Shown piece after piece: positions 11,447 through 18,221 of a stretch of DNA of 28,002 nt. The stretch is from positions 1 to 28,002 of the IMG/VR virus record IMGVR_UViG_3300035703_004048; one strand, given 5' to 3'. Position numbers and translations under genes: made by a program. Each line of letters opens with the position of its first letter. Position 1 is the stretch's first letter. Under the pieces are notes generated by a model. The model searched no databases, had not been told where the DNA came from, and was given only the letters and a program-made list of their open reading frames with translations. Origin of the DNA: a virus.

Positions 11447-13155
11447 TCCCGCCTTTTAAACCTCACCCCATGGTGCCCATCCCGGCAGAGGCCGAGATCG
11501 ACGCGCTTATCAAACGCGTCGGCATCGACCGGGCCGCCGTGATGCTGGCCGAATACGAGGCCACCCGGTTGGAGCGGATCCGCAAATCGATCGAGGACCC
11601 GTTCCATCACGGCTTTGTCATCGAACCCTCTTGGCGGGACGCCGACCGGCTTCTGTCCGACGGGGCCGGATTGCTGTGCATCTTCGGCGGGAACCGCGCA
11701 GGCAAGACCGAGTATTGCGTGCGCAAAGCCGTGCAGACGTTGGTGAACGGATTCGACAAACGGGTGCTCATCCTGCACGAGGCCGAGCCCACCAGCATCG
11801 AGCTCCATCACAAGGGCGTTTACAAATACCTCCCCAACGAATGGCGCGGGCTCAAGCGGAGTCAGACGGCCAACATCAAATACGACGACAAGAACGGCTT
11901 CTCGAACAACAAGTTCACCACCCCCAACGGCGGGGTGTGCATGTTCGGGTGTTACTACCAGGACCCGCGCATTTACGAGGGGCTCGCGTTCGATCTCATC
12001 ATCGGGGACGAGAACATGCCGCTCCGGTGGTTGGAAGGGCTCAAGCGCGGATTGGCCGACAGGAACGGGAAATTCCTCTGGCCGTACACCGCGATTGACG
12101 GGATGACCCCCGCCATCAAGGACGTCACCGCCGGGGCCGTCACGATGCAGAGTCTGCCGGTCGATCCCGCCGTGTTGTCGCCGGAAGAGATCCACGTCGA
12201 GGACTGTCCGCCGGGCCACATGCCCTACATTCAAAAAGGCGCGGGCGCGAACAACTGGATCATCTACTTCCATTCCAAGCTGAATCCGTTCTGCAACTAC
12301 ACGCGCCTGGTTGAGGACTACGGGCACAAGGAGAAGGTGGTGCGCGAACGCCGGTTCTACGGGTATGCGCGCAACACGATCCGCACGACGTTCCCGAAGT
12401 TCGGCGCGCACAACATCATCGACGAACGGCTCGTGCCGCAGAAGGATGTGAGCCGGTATTTGATCCTCGACCCCGCGGGGGCCCGGAACTTCTTCCTCAT
12501 CTGGGTGGCGGTGGACAACGCCGGGCGGCATTTCGTTTATCGGGAATGGCCGGACATGCCCAGGCACGGCGAATGGGCGTTGCCCAGCGAGGATTCGCGG
12601 AAATGGGACGGCGCGCCCGGCCCGGCTCAGCCCGCGCTCGGGCACGGGGTGAAGGAATACAAGCGGCTCATCCTCGAGGAGGAAGGCAACCGCTGGACGG
12701 GCGCGGCGTGGGACGAGAAAGGCGAATGGATCGACACCCGCTACATCGATCCCCGGTCTGGCTCGGCACAATCGGTGGCGGAGGACAGCGGTGGAACGTC
12801 GCTGATCGACCGGTTCGCCGATGAGCAGACCGACGCGAAGGGCGTTGTGGACGGGCCCGCGCTGTATTTCCTCCCGGCTCCAGGCTTGCGGGAGGAGGAG
12901 GGACTGGGGGCGATCAACAGCCTCCTGGACTTCGACCGCACGGCGCCCATCACGGCGCTGGTGAACGAACCCAAGCTCTACGTGTCGCGCCGGTGCGCGA
13001 ACGTGATCTGGGCGATGCAGAACTACACACAGCACGACGGCGAGAAAGCCGCGTGCAAAGACCCGATCGATTGCCTGCGCTACATGGCGACGGCCGATCT
13101 TCAACACACCCCGGCAGATCAACTCAAAGGCTTCGGTTCCCGAGGCTCGTACTGA
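11443..13155 (+). CDS. terL: terminase large subunit
   Basis: This 570-residue protein is the packaging motor. The Walker A motif GGNRAGKT is at 82-89 and the Walker B LIIGDE at 185-190, with the catalytic Asp-Glu pair. A C-terminal RNase H-like nuclease region includes RYLILDPAGARNFFLIWVAV (about 338-357, with its Asp) and later FVYREW. It cuts concatemers and drives DNA into the prohead through the portal. The start overlaps the zinc-ribbon gene as ATGA; the leader is C-rich. Length is typical. No clear small subunit is adjacent. Confidence 0.92.
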   Translation: MIPPFKPHPMVPIPAEAEIDALIKRVGIDRAAVMLAEYEATRLERIRKSIEDPFHHGFVIEPSWRDADRLLSDGAGLLCIFGGNRAGKTEYCVRKAVQTLVNGFDKRVLILHEAEPTSIELHHKGVYKYLPNEWRGLKRSQTANIKYDDKNGFSNNKFTTPNGGVCMFGCYYQDPRIYEGLAFDLIIGDENMPLRWLEGLKRGLADRNGKFLWPYTAIDGMTPAIKDVTAGAVTMQSLPVDPAVLSPEEIHVEDCPPGHMPYIQKGAGANNWIIYFHSKLNPFCNYTRLVEDYGHKEKVVRERRFYGYARNTIRTTFPKFGAHNIIDERLVPQKDVSRYLILDPAGARNFFLIWVAVDNAGRHFVYREWPDMPRHGEWALPSEDSRKWDGAPGPAQPALGHGVKEYKRLILEEEGNRWTGAAWDEKGEWIDTRYIDPRSGSAQSVAEDSGGTSLIDRFADEQTDAKGVVDGPALYFLPAPGLREEEGLGAINSLLDFDRTAPITALVNEPKLYVSRRCANVIWAMQNYTQHDGEKAACKDPIDCLRYMATADLQHTPADQLKGFGSRGSY

Positions 13156-13158
13156 AAA

Positions 13159-13356
13159 ATGAACACACCCGAACTCATGCGCCGGCGCGACGTCATCGCG
13201 CTGATGGAACGCTCCGGATTCCCCAATGCGGAGTATGTGATCGAACGTCTGATCGCCACCGGGGCGTTGCCTCGCAAAACATTGCCCATCCCCGGCACCC
13301 GCGGCTGGTATCTCAAAACCGACGTTCTGCGCGTTCTTGGAATCAACCCACAATGA
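13159..13356 (+). CDS. small HTH/excisionase-like protein
   Basis: This 65-residue protein (LMRRRDVIALMERSGFPNAE then YVIERLIATGALPRKTLP) has an HTH followed by the wing GTRGWYLKTDVLRVLG, which resembles MerR/HTH_17 domains. It lies just behind the terminase gene and overlaps the next gene as ATGA. Its site suggests a packaging-site binder or small-terminase analogue, which is inference from position and DNA-binding shape only. Confidence 0.6.
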   Translation: MNTPELMRRRDVIALMERSGFPNAEYVIERLIATGALPRKTLPIPGTRGWYLKTDVLRVLGINPQ

Positions 13357-13730
13357 AAACAACCACCCGTAAAAAACCCATGCGTAAACCCGGGACCAAA
13401 CCCGGGACCAAACCCGGGACCAAACCCGACCGGCCGGTGATCCGGCTGACCGGCGAACAGCGGCTCTCGGATGAGGAACTCCACGATGCGCTCTGCCAAC
13501 TGCACGAGGGGCATCCGGTGCTGCTCGCGGTGCGGCAGATCCTCACCGAACACATCGAGAACGCCATGAGCCAGGTGAGCCGTCCGGAGTTGGCGGAGTC
13601 GCCCGGGGCGCTGGCGCACACGGCGGGCGGGTTGGAATGGCTGCGGTTTTTGGCGCAGGATTTCGAGGATGTGCGAGCGGGCCTGCGCGCCACCCGCCGC
13701 AGCGCGGCGCAACCGGAGGAGGGGGTATGA
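13353..13730 (+). CDS. helical hypothetical protein with Pro-Gly-Thr-Lys repeats
   Basis: This 125-residue protein starts with a basic tail of KPGT units (MKTTTRKKPMRKPGTKPGTK then PGTKPDRP). A helical domain follows (LSDEELHDALCQLHEGHPVL then LAVRQILTEHIENAMSQVSR). Function unknown; by position it belongs to the packaging or head module. The last residues (QPEEGV) arise from the junction element that carries the next gene's ribosome site. The start overlaps the previous stop as ATGA. Confidence 0.65.
   Translation: MKTTTRKKPMRKPGTKPGTKPGTKPDRPVIRLTGEQRLSDEELHDALCQLHEGHPVLLAVRQILTEHIENAMSQVSRPELAESPGALAHTAGGLEWLRFLAQDFEDVRAGLRATRRSAAQPEEGV
13386..13431 (+). repeat. 12-bp tandem repeat (AAACCCGGGACC)
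   Basis: Three exact units (13386-13397, 13398-13409 and 13410-13421) and a partial fourth encode the KPGT repeats of the protein at 13353. The exact DNA identity points to recent slippage-type expansion; the copy number may vary between related phages. Confidence 0.8.
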
Positions 13731-13733
13731 GCG
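13709..13733 (+). repeat. cassette junction repeat, copy 1 (25 bp)
   Basis: The 25-bp element centred on ACCGGAGGAGGGGGTATGA ends the gene at 13353 (QPEEGV, stop) and provides the ribosome site and ATGA start of the next gene. An exact copy is at 14050-14074; a third, shorter copy is at 14273-14290. Confidence 0.75.
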
Positions 13734-14071
13734 TTTGGCTGCCGCTGATTAAACCCAGAAAATCCCGAGCCAAGTGGCGAAAGGTCAACAGCAAGCGAAA
13801 CAGCTCGTGCGCGTTTCCTCTGGAGCGGCTCAACTGGTCGCACTGGTGGACGAACCCCATGAAAATCGATCTTCTTGACGAATACCAAGACGACTTCTCG
13901 ACAACGCATCACCACAGGGTGAAGAGTTACATGTATCTTCTGGTCGAGGCGGATGATGGAACGGTGCAGAGAGTGTATTGCAAACACGCCGATGTCCCTC
14001 GCGTTGGAGTGCGAAGGGGCACATTGTGCTGGCTCATCGACTGCGCCGTGCAACCGGAGGAGGGGGTATGA
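13727..14071 (+). CDS. cassette-borne hypothetical protein, 114 aa
   Basis: This unrecognised protein has a basic N-terminal third (MSVWLPLIKPRKSRAKWRKV then NSKRNSSCAFPL). A beta-rich C-terminal domain follows (VKSYMYLLVEADDGTVQRVY, RVGVRRGTLCWLIDC). GGAGGAGGGGG precedes its ATG by one base. The gene lies exactly between two exact 25-bp repeats, and its own C-terminus is QPEEGV like its upstream neighbour's. It is lower in GC than the surrounding genes. An internal ATG at 13859 could also start the C-terminal domain alone. Confidence 0.55.
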   Translation: MSVWLPLIKPRKSRAKWRKVNSKRNSSCAFPLERLNWSHWWTNPMKIDLLDEYQDDFSTTHHHRVKSYMYLLVEADDGTVQRVYCKHADVPRVGVRRGTLCWLIDCAVQPEEGV

Positions 14072-14074
14072 GCG
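14050..14074 (+). repeat. cassette junction repeat, copy 2 (25 bp)
   Basis: Exact copy of 13709-13733, 341 bases downstream. Recombination between these copies would remove exactly one gene and leave the reading frames intact. Confidence 0.75.
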
Positions 14075-14346
14075 AGGCCATCCCAGGCAGTGCCATTTCC
14101 GAGCTCACCGAGGAAAGCCTCCATGCCCTCTTGCAACGAGTGTATGAGCAGACAGAAGGCAGCCCCCTGTATGATCCGAAGGCAATAGCCGAGCTGGCCA
14201 GAAAAGCCTCGGAGGCGTGGGAAGCCGTGCCGGATGCAGAAGCCTGGTTGAGAGAACTCAGAGGCGGAACACCCGGAGGAGGGGGTATGATCCCGAAACA
14301 GATTTCGGGATCATCCTCGCCGCCTTGTAAACATGCAAAGGCTTGA
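14068..14346 (+). CDS. hypothetical protein, 92 aa, with odd C-terminus
   Basis: The first 70 residues (MSEAIPGSAISELTEESLHA then LLQRVYEQTEGSPLYDPKAI) form a helical acidic domain of unknown function. The junction repeat here (14273-14290) is read in a different frame from its other copies, so instead of QPEEGV-stop the protein runs on as GGTPGGGGMIPKQISGSSSP and ends inside the next gene. A one-base change near 14270 would restore the usual ending. It may thus be a slightly broken cassette gene. Confidence 0.5.
   Translation: MSEAIPGSAISELTEESLHALLQRVYEQTEGSPLYDPKAIAELARKASEAWEAVPDAEAWLRELRGGTPGGGGMIPKQISGSSSPPCKHAKA
14273..14290 (+). repeat. cassette junction repeat, copy 3 (18 bp)
   Basis: CCGGAGGAGGGGGTATGA matches the core of the two upstream junctions, but the upstream frame is shifted and no new gene with a clear product begins here (only a 19-codon frame from the ATG at 14287). 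Confidence 0.7.
14287..14314 (+). other. perfect 12-bp stem-loop over the junction start codon
   Basis: Arms 14287-14298 and 14303-14314 (ATGATCCCGAAA and TTTCGGGATCAT) pair perfectly around CAGA. The stem begins at the ATG of the junction repeat. No T-tract follows, so it is not a plain terminator. It may block translation from the junction or mark a recombination scar. Confidence 0.75.
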
Positions 14347-14863
14347 GTTTGGGCACTACAACACGACCCGCAATTTTCCAGAGGGGGAACGCGGCGAAGC
14401 TCCATTTGTGGACGCATTAGAGCGTGCTATGACTGCGCGGGTTGAGCGTTGGGAAGCTCAGTTCCACTCGGCAGTGGGAAGGGAGTTTGCGTTGCACGGA
14501 TACGGGCGCGCAGACTTGCTTTGGGTGACGTTGCCAACCTTGGACGATTCGGGCGTCACACTCATGGCGATTGAGGCGAAGCTTAAAGACTGGCGGAAGG
14601 GTTTCGCGCAGGCGTTCCGATACCGTTATTATGCCAACCGCTCGGTTCTTGTGTTGCCACCGGCTGCGGCTGAGCGGGCGCTCAAATTCGTCCGAGACTT
14701 TGAGCAGTCCCGCGTGGGTCTTTGGGAGTTCGACCAAACCACCGGCAAGATCCACGAACATTTCACACCATACAGCACGGAGCCCTTGAACATGAGGGCG
14801 CGTGCAAAAGCCGTTGCCGCTCTGTCGGCCGCTGAGCACGGAGAGCTGTTAAGCATTCCTTGA
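14333..14863 (+). CDS. PD-(D/E)XK nuclease-like protein
   Basis: This 176-residue protein has the motif set of the PD-(D/E)XK superfamily: GRADLLWVTLP with Asp61, MAIEAKLKDW with Glu81 and Lys83, and a following helix RKGFAQAFRYRYYANRSVLV with Gln93 and a strand. These residues would bind the metal and cut DNA. Similar proteins act as resolvase, restriction or housekeeping nucleases. No methyltransferase or partner gene is adjacent. Its start overlaps the preceding frame by 14 bases, and it ends 35 bases before a strong terminator. Lower GC suggests an acquired gene. Confidence 0.65.
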   Translation: MQRLEFGHYNTTRNFPEGERGEAPFVDALERAMTARVERWEAQFHSAVGREFALHGYGRADLLWVTLPTLDDSGVTLMAIEAKLKDWRKGFAQAFRYRYYANRSVLVLPPAAAERALKFVRDFEQSRVGLWEFDQTTGKIHEHFTPYSTEPLNMRARAKAVAALSAAEHGELLSIP

Positions 14864-14897
14864 CAGTTCCCGAGGATTCCTCGGCAACTCATCCGCC

Positions 14898-14930
14898 AAA
14901 GGCGCAGGGCTTTGATGCTCTGCGCCTTTT
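14898..14930 (+). terminator. intrinsic terminator after the nuclease gene
   Basis: The stem AAAGGCGCAG (14898-14907) pairs with CTGCGCCTTT (14920-14929), with an inner GC/GC pair around TTTGAT and T-residues at the end. It closes the packaging/cassette transcription unit. The remaining 196 bases before the scaffold-like gene (14931-15126) hold no gene, and I see no promoter that I can defend there, although the next unit must be transcribed from somewhere. Confidence 0.8.
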
Positions 14931-15126
14931 GTCGTTCCAGGGGCTAACGAGCATTGTTTTCCCGGTTTTCCGTTGTTCTCAGGGCGGCGGCTTGAAGGGG
15001 CCTCGGGCAATCCCCCATTGCTCCCCTCATGCCGAAGTTTCTGCGCGCACTTCCCATTGCTTCCCGCCTTCACGGCCGGGTCGCCCCAAGCGCGTTGACC
15101 CACTCAACCCCTTGGAGGGTTTCTCC

Positions 15127-16176
15127 ATGACCAACGATCTCATCGCTTTGCTCGACCCGCAGGAACGCGAGTTTCTCGGCCAGCAAACCACCGCAGCAAA
15201 TCCGACTGATCCGACCAATCCGACCGATCCGACTGATCTTCAAGATCCGACCGATCCGACGGAGCAGCCTGATCCGACCGATCTTCAGGAGCCGACCCCG
15301 GAAGCCGAGCCAGAACAGAAGGCCCAGCCCGAGGAGGAAGACGAAATCGCCGAGAACGATCCGCGCGCCATCGCCAAGATGCTCAAGCGGATCAACAAGC
15401 TCACCGCCCGCGCCAAGACCGCCGAGGAGACCGCCACCAAAGCCGCTGCCGACGCAGTCGCCCAGGCCGTCGCCGAACGCGACCAACGCATTGCCGAGCT
15501 CGAAGCCAAACTGGGCAACGCTCAACCCGCCACTGCTCCCACCGTTCCGCCGTCTGCGGACACCCCGCTGGCCCACGTCGAAACGCCAGGACAGTTGCAG
15601 GAAGAAATCGCCCGCGCCAAACGCTTCCGCGCCTGGGCCCTCGCTCACTGGGACGGACTCGACCCCGAAACGGGCGACCCGGCCGAAGTGCCCGACGGCC
15701 AAGGCGGCACCCGCACGGTGACAGCCGCCGAAGTCCGCGCAGTCTTTGCGCGGTCCGACGAGGTGCTCACCGAACACGCCCCGGCGCGAGCGGAGTTTCT
15801 CCGGCAACGCACCGAACAAATCGAGCTGGCGCGCACGGAGTATCCGGCGCTCTTCGACACGAAGAGCGACGAACACCGGCTCTTCCAGCAAGTGCTCCAG
15901 GCGTTGCCCGAGATTCGGCGCTTCGCCGATCCCGAGGTGTTCGTGGGCGAATGGCTCGAAGGTCACCGGGCCCGGATGCAGCGCGGCGAAACGCCCAAGC
16001 CCACACCCATCAAACAACCCGAGCGCGCACCTGCTGCGCCGGTCACCAAAACGCCCGTGCCCAAAGTCGCCACCGACAAACTGGTGAGGACCAAGGCCCT
16101 TGAAGAAGTGTTCCAGAGCGGCGGCAGCTCCGACGCGATCGAGCGGTTCTTCATGGCCACAGCGAGCCGGGCATAA
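15127..16176 (+). CDS. scaffold-like head protein
   Basis: This 349-residue acidic protein lies directly upstream of the major capsid gene, the usual place of a scaffold. After MTNDLIALLDPQEREFLGQQ comes a Pro/Asp/Thr repeat region (residues 25-58). A Glu-rich segment follows, then a long coiled coil (IAKMLKRINKLTARAKTAEE then TATKAAADAVAQAVAERDQR). The C-terminal part is helical and basic (RAPAAPVTKTPVPKV, then LVRTKALEEVF), suited to bind capsid protein. The start has a clear GGAGG (CTTGGAGGG) ahead of the ATG. The function is from position and composition; no family match can be checked. Confidence 0.65.
   Translation: MTNDLIALLDPQEREFLGQQTTAANPTDPTNPTDPTDLQDPTDPTEQPDPTDLQEPTPEAEPEQKAQPEEEDEIAENDPRAIAKMLKRINKLTARAKTAEETATKAAADAVAQAVAERDQRIAELEAKLGNAQPATAPTVPPSADTPLAHVETPGQLQEEIARAKRFRAWALAHWDGLDPETGDPAEVPDGQGGTRTVTAAEVRAVFARSDEVLTEHAPARAEFLRQRTEQIELARTEYPALFDTKSDEHRLFQQVLQALPEIRRFADPEVFVGEWLEGHRARMQRGETPKPTPIKQPERAPAAPVTKTPVPKVATDKLVRTKALEEVFQSGGSSDAIERFFMATASRA
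15199..15296 (+). repeat. degenerate GATCCGACC tandem repeat
   Basis: About ten 9-bp units, with GATCTTCA(A/G) interruptions, encode DPT/NPT repeats (NPTDPTNPTDPTDLQDPTDP in part) in the scaffold-like protein. Codon changes between ACT and ACC show that the units are older than the 12-bp repeat at 13386. Confidence 0.75.
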
Positions 16177-16191
16177 CCAGACCCTGTTTCT

Positions 16192-17193
16192 ATGCCTTAC
16201 ACCAACCAAGTCGCCCAAGTCGGCGCACGCGAGGATCTCTCCGACATCCTCGCCGTGGCCGATGCCAAGCAAATGCCTTTCATGTCGAAGCTGCCGAAAG
16301 GCGACACTCCGACCAACATCATCTACTCCTTCCAGGTGGACCGCTACGCGGACCCGAAGGCGGGCGGGGTGCCCGACGGCAAAGACGTCGACACCTTCTC
16401 CAACTCCGCCGAACGCCGGGCCCGTCTCAGCGCCCGGTGCGAGGTGTACCGTGAAGCGCCCATGGTGGGCTTCATCGCCGAGAACGTGCAGACCGTCGCG
16501 GGAGTTCCCGAGCGCGAGTTTGCCCGCGCCAAGCGCAAGAGCATGTACGAGATCAAGCGCAACATGGAGATTGCGATGCTCTCCAACCAGGAGTCCGCAG
16601 AGGACAACGGGCAGGACGGCAGCAAACAGCGCGGCTTCCAGAAATGGGTTCAGTCCGCCGTGCAGACCGATCTGCCCATCACCGACGCGGCTTATCGCAC
16701 CCCGGCGGCGAGCATCTACAGCGGCGCAATGACGGACTTCGACGAGGACGATTTCCGCGCCATTCTCCAGAGCCGGTACGAGCAGACCGGCGTTGCCAAG
16801 GAACTCGTGTTGTTCGCGGGCACCCAGGTCAAAAACGCCATCACCGACTTCGGTCGGTATGCGCCGAACAAGGCGAGCAACACCGTGATCCGCCAATTCA
16901 ACGGCGAGCTCAAGGACCGCGCCTTTGTGACGGCGATCGACCTCTACGAAGGCGACTACGGGGTGGTTGAAATCATCCCCGACCTGTTCGTCGGCGCCAC
17001 CACGGGGGGCGGCACGCCCAACATGAAACACGCGGCCCTGGTGGACATGGAGTTCATCGAGCTGCGCACCCACACCGCGCCTTACTTCCGGCCCTTGCCC
17101 GACGGTGGCGGCGGCCCACGCGGCGTCATCGACGCCATCGTGTCCCTCTGCGTCACCAGCCCTCTTGCCCACGGTAAAATCGCCGCTTCCTAA
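16192..17193 (+). CDS. major capsid protein, DUF5309/SU10-type
   Basis: This 333-residue protein looks like the SU10 major capsid family (DUF5309) by recall of the pattern. The start is MPYTNQVAQVGAREDLSDIL; then AKQMPFMSKLPKGDTPTNII, a FSNSAERRARLSARCEVYRE block and an HK97-like core follow (AILQSRYEQTGVAKELVLFA then GTQVKNAITDFGRYA). It builds the icosahedral shell. It follows the scaffold-like gene by 15 bases, with no Shine-Dalgarno before the ATG. Length is close to the family's. The family is found in podovirus-like and other tailed phages. Confidence 0.85.
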   Translation: MPYTNQVAQVGAREDLSDILAVADAKQMPFMSKLPKGDTPTNIIYSFQVDRYADPKAGGVPDGKDVDTFSNSAERRARLSARCEVYREAPMVGFIAENVQTVAGVPEREFARAKRKSMYEIKRNMEIAMLSNQESAEDNGQDGSKQRGFQKWVQSAVQTDLPITDAAYRTPAASIYSGAMTDFDEDDFRAILQSRYEQTGVAKELVLFAGTQVKNAITDFGRYAPNKASNTVIRQFNGELKDRAFVTAIDLYEGDYGVVEIIPDLFVGATTGGGTPNMKHAALVDMEFIELRTHTAPYFRPLPDGGGGPRGVIDAIVSLCVTSPLAHGKIAAS

Positions 17194-17196
17194 GTT

Positions 17197-17649
17197 ATGA
17201 GCCAAGTCATCGAACTTCCCATCGAAGAGAAAGTGTCCACCGGGTGCAGTCACCTCATCAAGGTGGACCACACCGACCTGACCGAGACCACCGCAAACAC
17301 CGCGCAGGCGGTCAACATCGCCCTGGCCGCCGGGTATGCCGTGGGCGACGTGGGCCTGTTCAAGCTCAAGACCCCGTTCCGCAACAGCGCGGACGCGGCC
17401 CACAACACCACCACGCTGAGCATCGGCGACAACGCATCGGCCACGACCTGGCGGACTGCGGCCGAGCTCAACGCCAACGGGAGCAAAGTGGATTTCGGCG
17501 TGTTCACCGCGACGACCGGCAAAGCCTACACGGCGGCCGACACGTTCAAGCTCACGTTCGGGTCCATGTCCGCAAAGAACCTCGCGGCACTCAATGAGGG
17601 CGAGGTTCACCTGTTCGTGCAGCTCATCAACCTCAACAAGGCGTCCTAA
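17197..17649 (+). CDS. head decoration-like protein
   Basis: This 150-residue beta-rich protein (HLIKVDHTDLTETTANTAQA then VNIALAAGYAVGDVGLFKLK) follows the capsid gene by 3 bases. It has many Thr/Ala/Asn residues and ends AAKNLAALNEGEVHLFVQLI-like (SAKNLAALNEGEVHLFVQLI). This is the typical spot and composition of a capsid cement or decoration protein. No enzyme motif is present. It may alternatively be a minor head protein. Confidence 0.6.
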   Translation: MSQVIELPIEEKVSTGCSHLIKVDHTDLTETTANTAQAVNIALAAGYAVGDVGLFKLKTPFRNSADAAHNTTTLSIGDNASATTWRTAAELNANGSKVDFGVFTATTGKAYTAADTFKLTFGSMSAKNLAALNEGEVHLFVQLINLNKAS

Positions 17650-17667
17650 CCGCTTCCGCGACCCAAA

Positions 17668-17698
17668 GCCGTCCGGGGTGAGATCCACCCCGGGCGGC
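17668..17698 (+). terminator. GC-rich hairpin after the capsid/decoration genes
   Basis: A 13-position stem (GCCG, a T-G pair, CCGGGGTG with CACCCCGG and CGGC) encloses AGATC. The sequence after it is only CCCGCTTTATG, so a U-tract is missing. It may attenuate transcription so that capsid mRNA is more abundant than downstream mRNA, or protect a processed 3' end. Confidence 0.5.
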
Positions 17699-17706
17699 CC
17701 CGCTTT

Positions 17707-18036
17707 ATGATCCAACAGATCGACTGGAACGAGGAGCTTGCCCCGCTTGCGGCGGAGTTTCGCGCTGGCTGGAACGCACGGGCCGCCATGGCCGAGGTGC
17801 AACAGGCGCAGATCGCCGCCGCCAACGAACGGCTTCAGCGGGCCCACGTCGAGGGGTTGGGTCAATGCACGCTCTCCGTGCATCCGGACATTTATTTCGG
17901 GCTCGAAGCGCTGCACGGCAAAGGGTGCTGGGCGGACAAAGATTTCCGGAAACGGTATCTGCGCGACAACCCGCATCTCCGGGTGAAGAGCCAGAGCAAG
18001 AACACCACGCTGCGGGTGAACGGACTCCGAGCATGA
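17707..18036 (+). CDS. head-connector region hypothetical protein, 109 aa
   Basis: The N-terminal half is an amphipathic helix (WNEELAPLAAEFRAGWNARA then AMAEVQQAQIAAANERLQRA). The C-terminal half is compact (SVHPDIYFGLEALHGKGCWA then DKDFRKRYLRDNPHLRV). Function unknown; by position it belongs to head or connector assembly. It ends in an ATGA overlap with the next gene. Confidence 0.6.
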   Translation: MIQQIDWNEELAPLAAEFRAGWNARAAMAEVQQAQIAAANERLQRAHVEGLGQCTLSVHPDIYFGLEALHGKGCWADKDFRKRYLRDNPHLRVKSQSKNTTLRVNGLRA

Positions 18037-18221
18037 CGTCGCCGAGTCCCCAACAATGCAAAGCCATGAGTGTGCTCGGGTTCCTCCAGGTGCCCGCGCC
18101 CGAAGGCAAATGCGCGTGGGAACTGGAGGGGCACATCATTGAACTCGAACCCGACGCCGAGCCGCGGCTCCGGAAGATCGTCGAGGAACTGCTCAAACGC
18201 GAGAAAGCACTGCGCCGATGA
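18033..18221 (+). CDS. small hypothetical protein, 62 aa
   Basis: This small protein (MTSPSPQQCKAMSVLGFLQV then PAPEGKCAWELEGHIIELEP) ends in a charged helix (RLRKIVEELLKREKALRR). It is coupled at both ends by ATGA. Function unknown. An alternative start at the internal ATG (18066) would drop the first 11 residues. Confidence 0.55.
   Translation: MTSPSPQQCKAMSVLGFLQVPAPEGKCAWELEGHIIELEPDAEPRLRKIVEELLKREKALRR

Noticed and set aside
11326-13362. Minus-strand open frame of 678 codons opposite the terminase
   Set aside because: The plus frame carries Walker A/B motifs; the minus frame is Arg/Val/His-rich without motifs.
14287-14346. A separate 19-aa gene starting at the third junction ATG
   Set aside because: It shares frame with the 14068 gene, has no protein character, and is mostly the arms of a hairpin.
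15070-17976. Minus-strand open frame of 968 codons across the scaffold, capsid and decoration genes
   Set aside because: It is antisense to genes with clear families, has His/Arg/Val/Gly-heavy composition typical of mirror frames in GC-rich DNA, and shows no domain.
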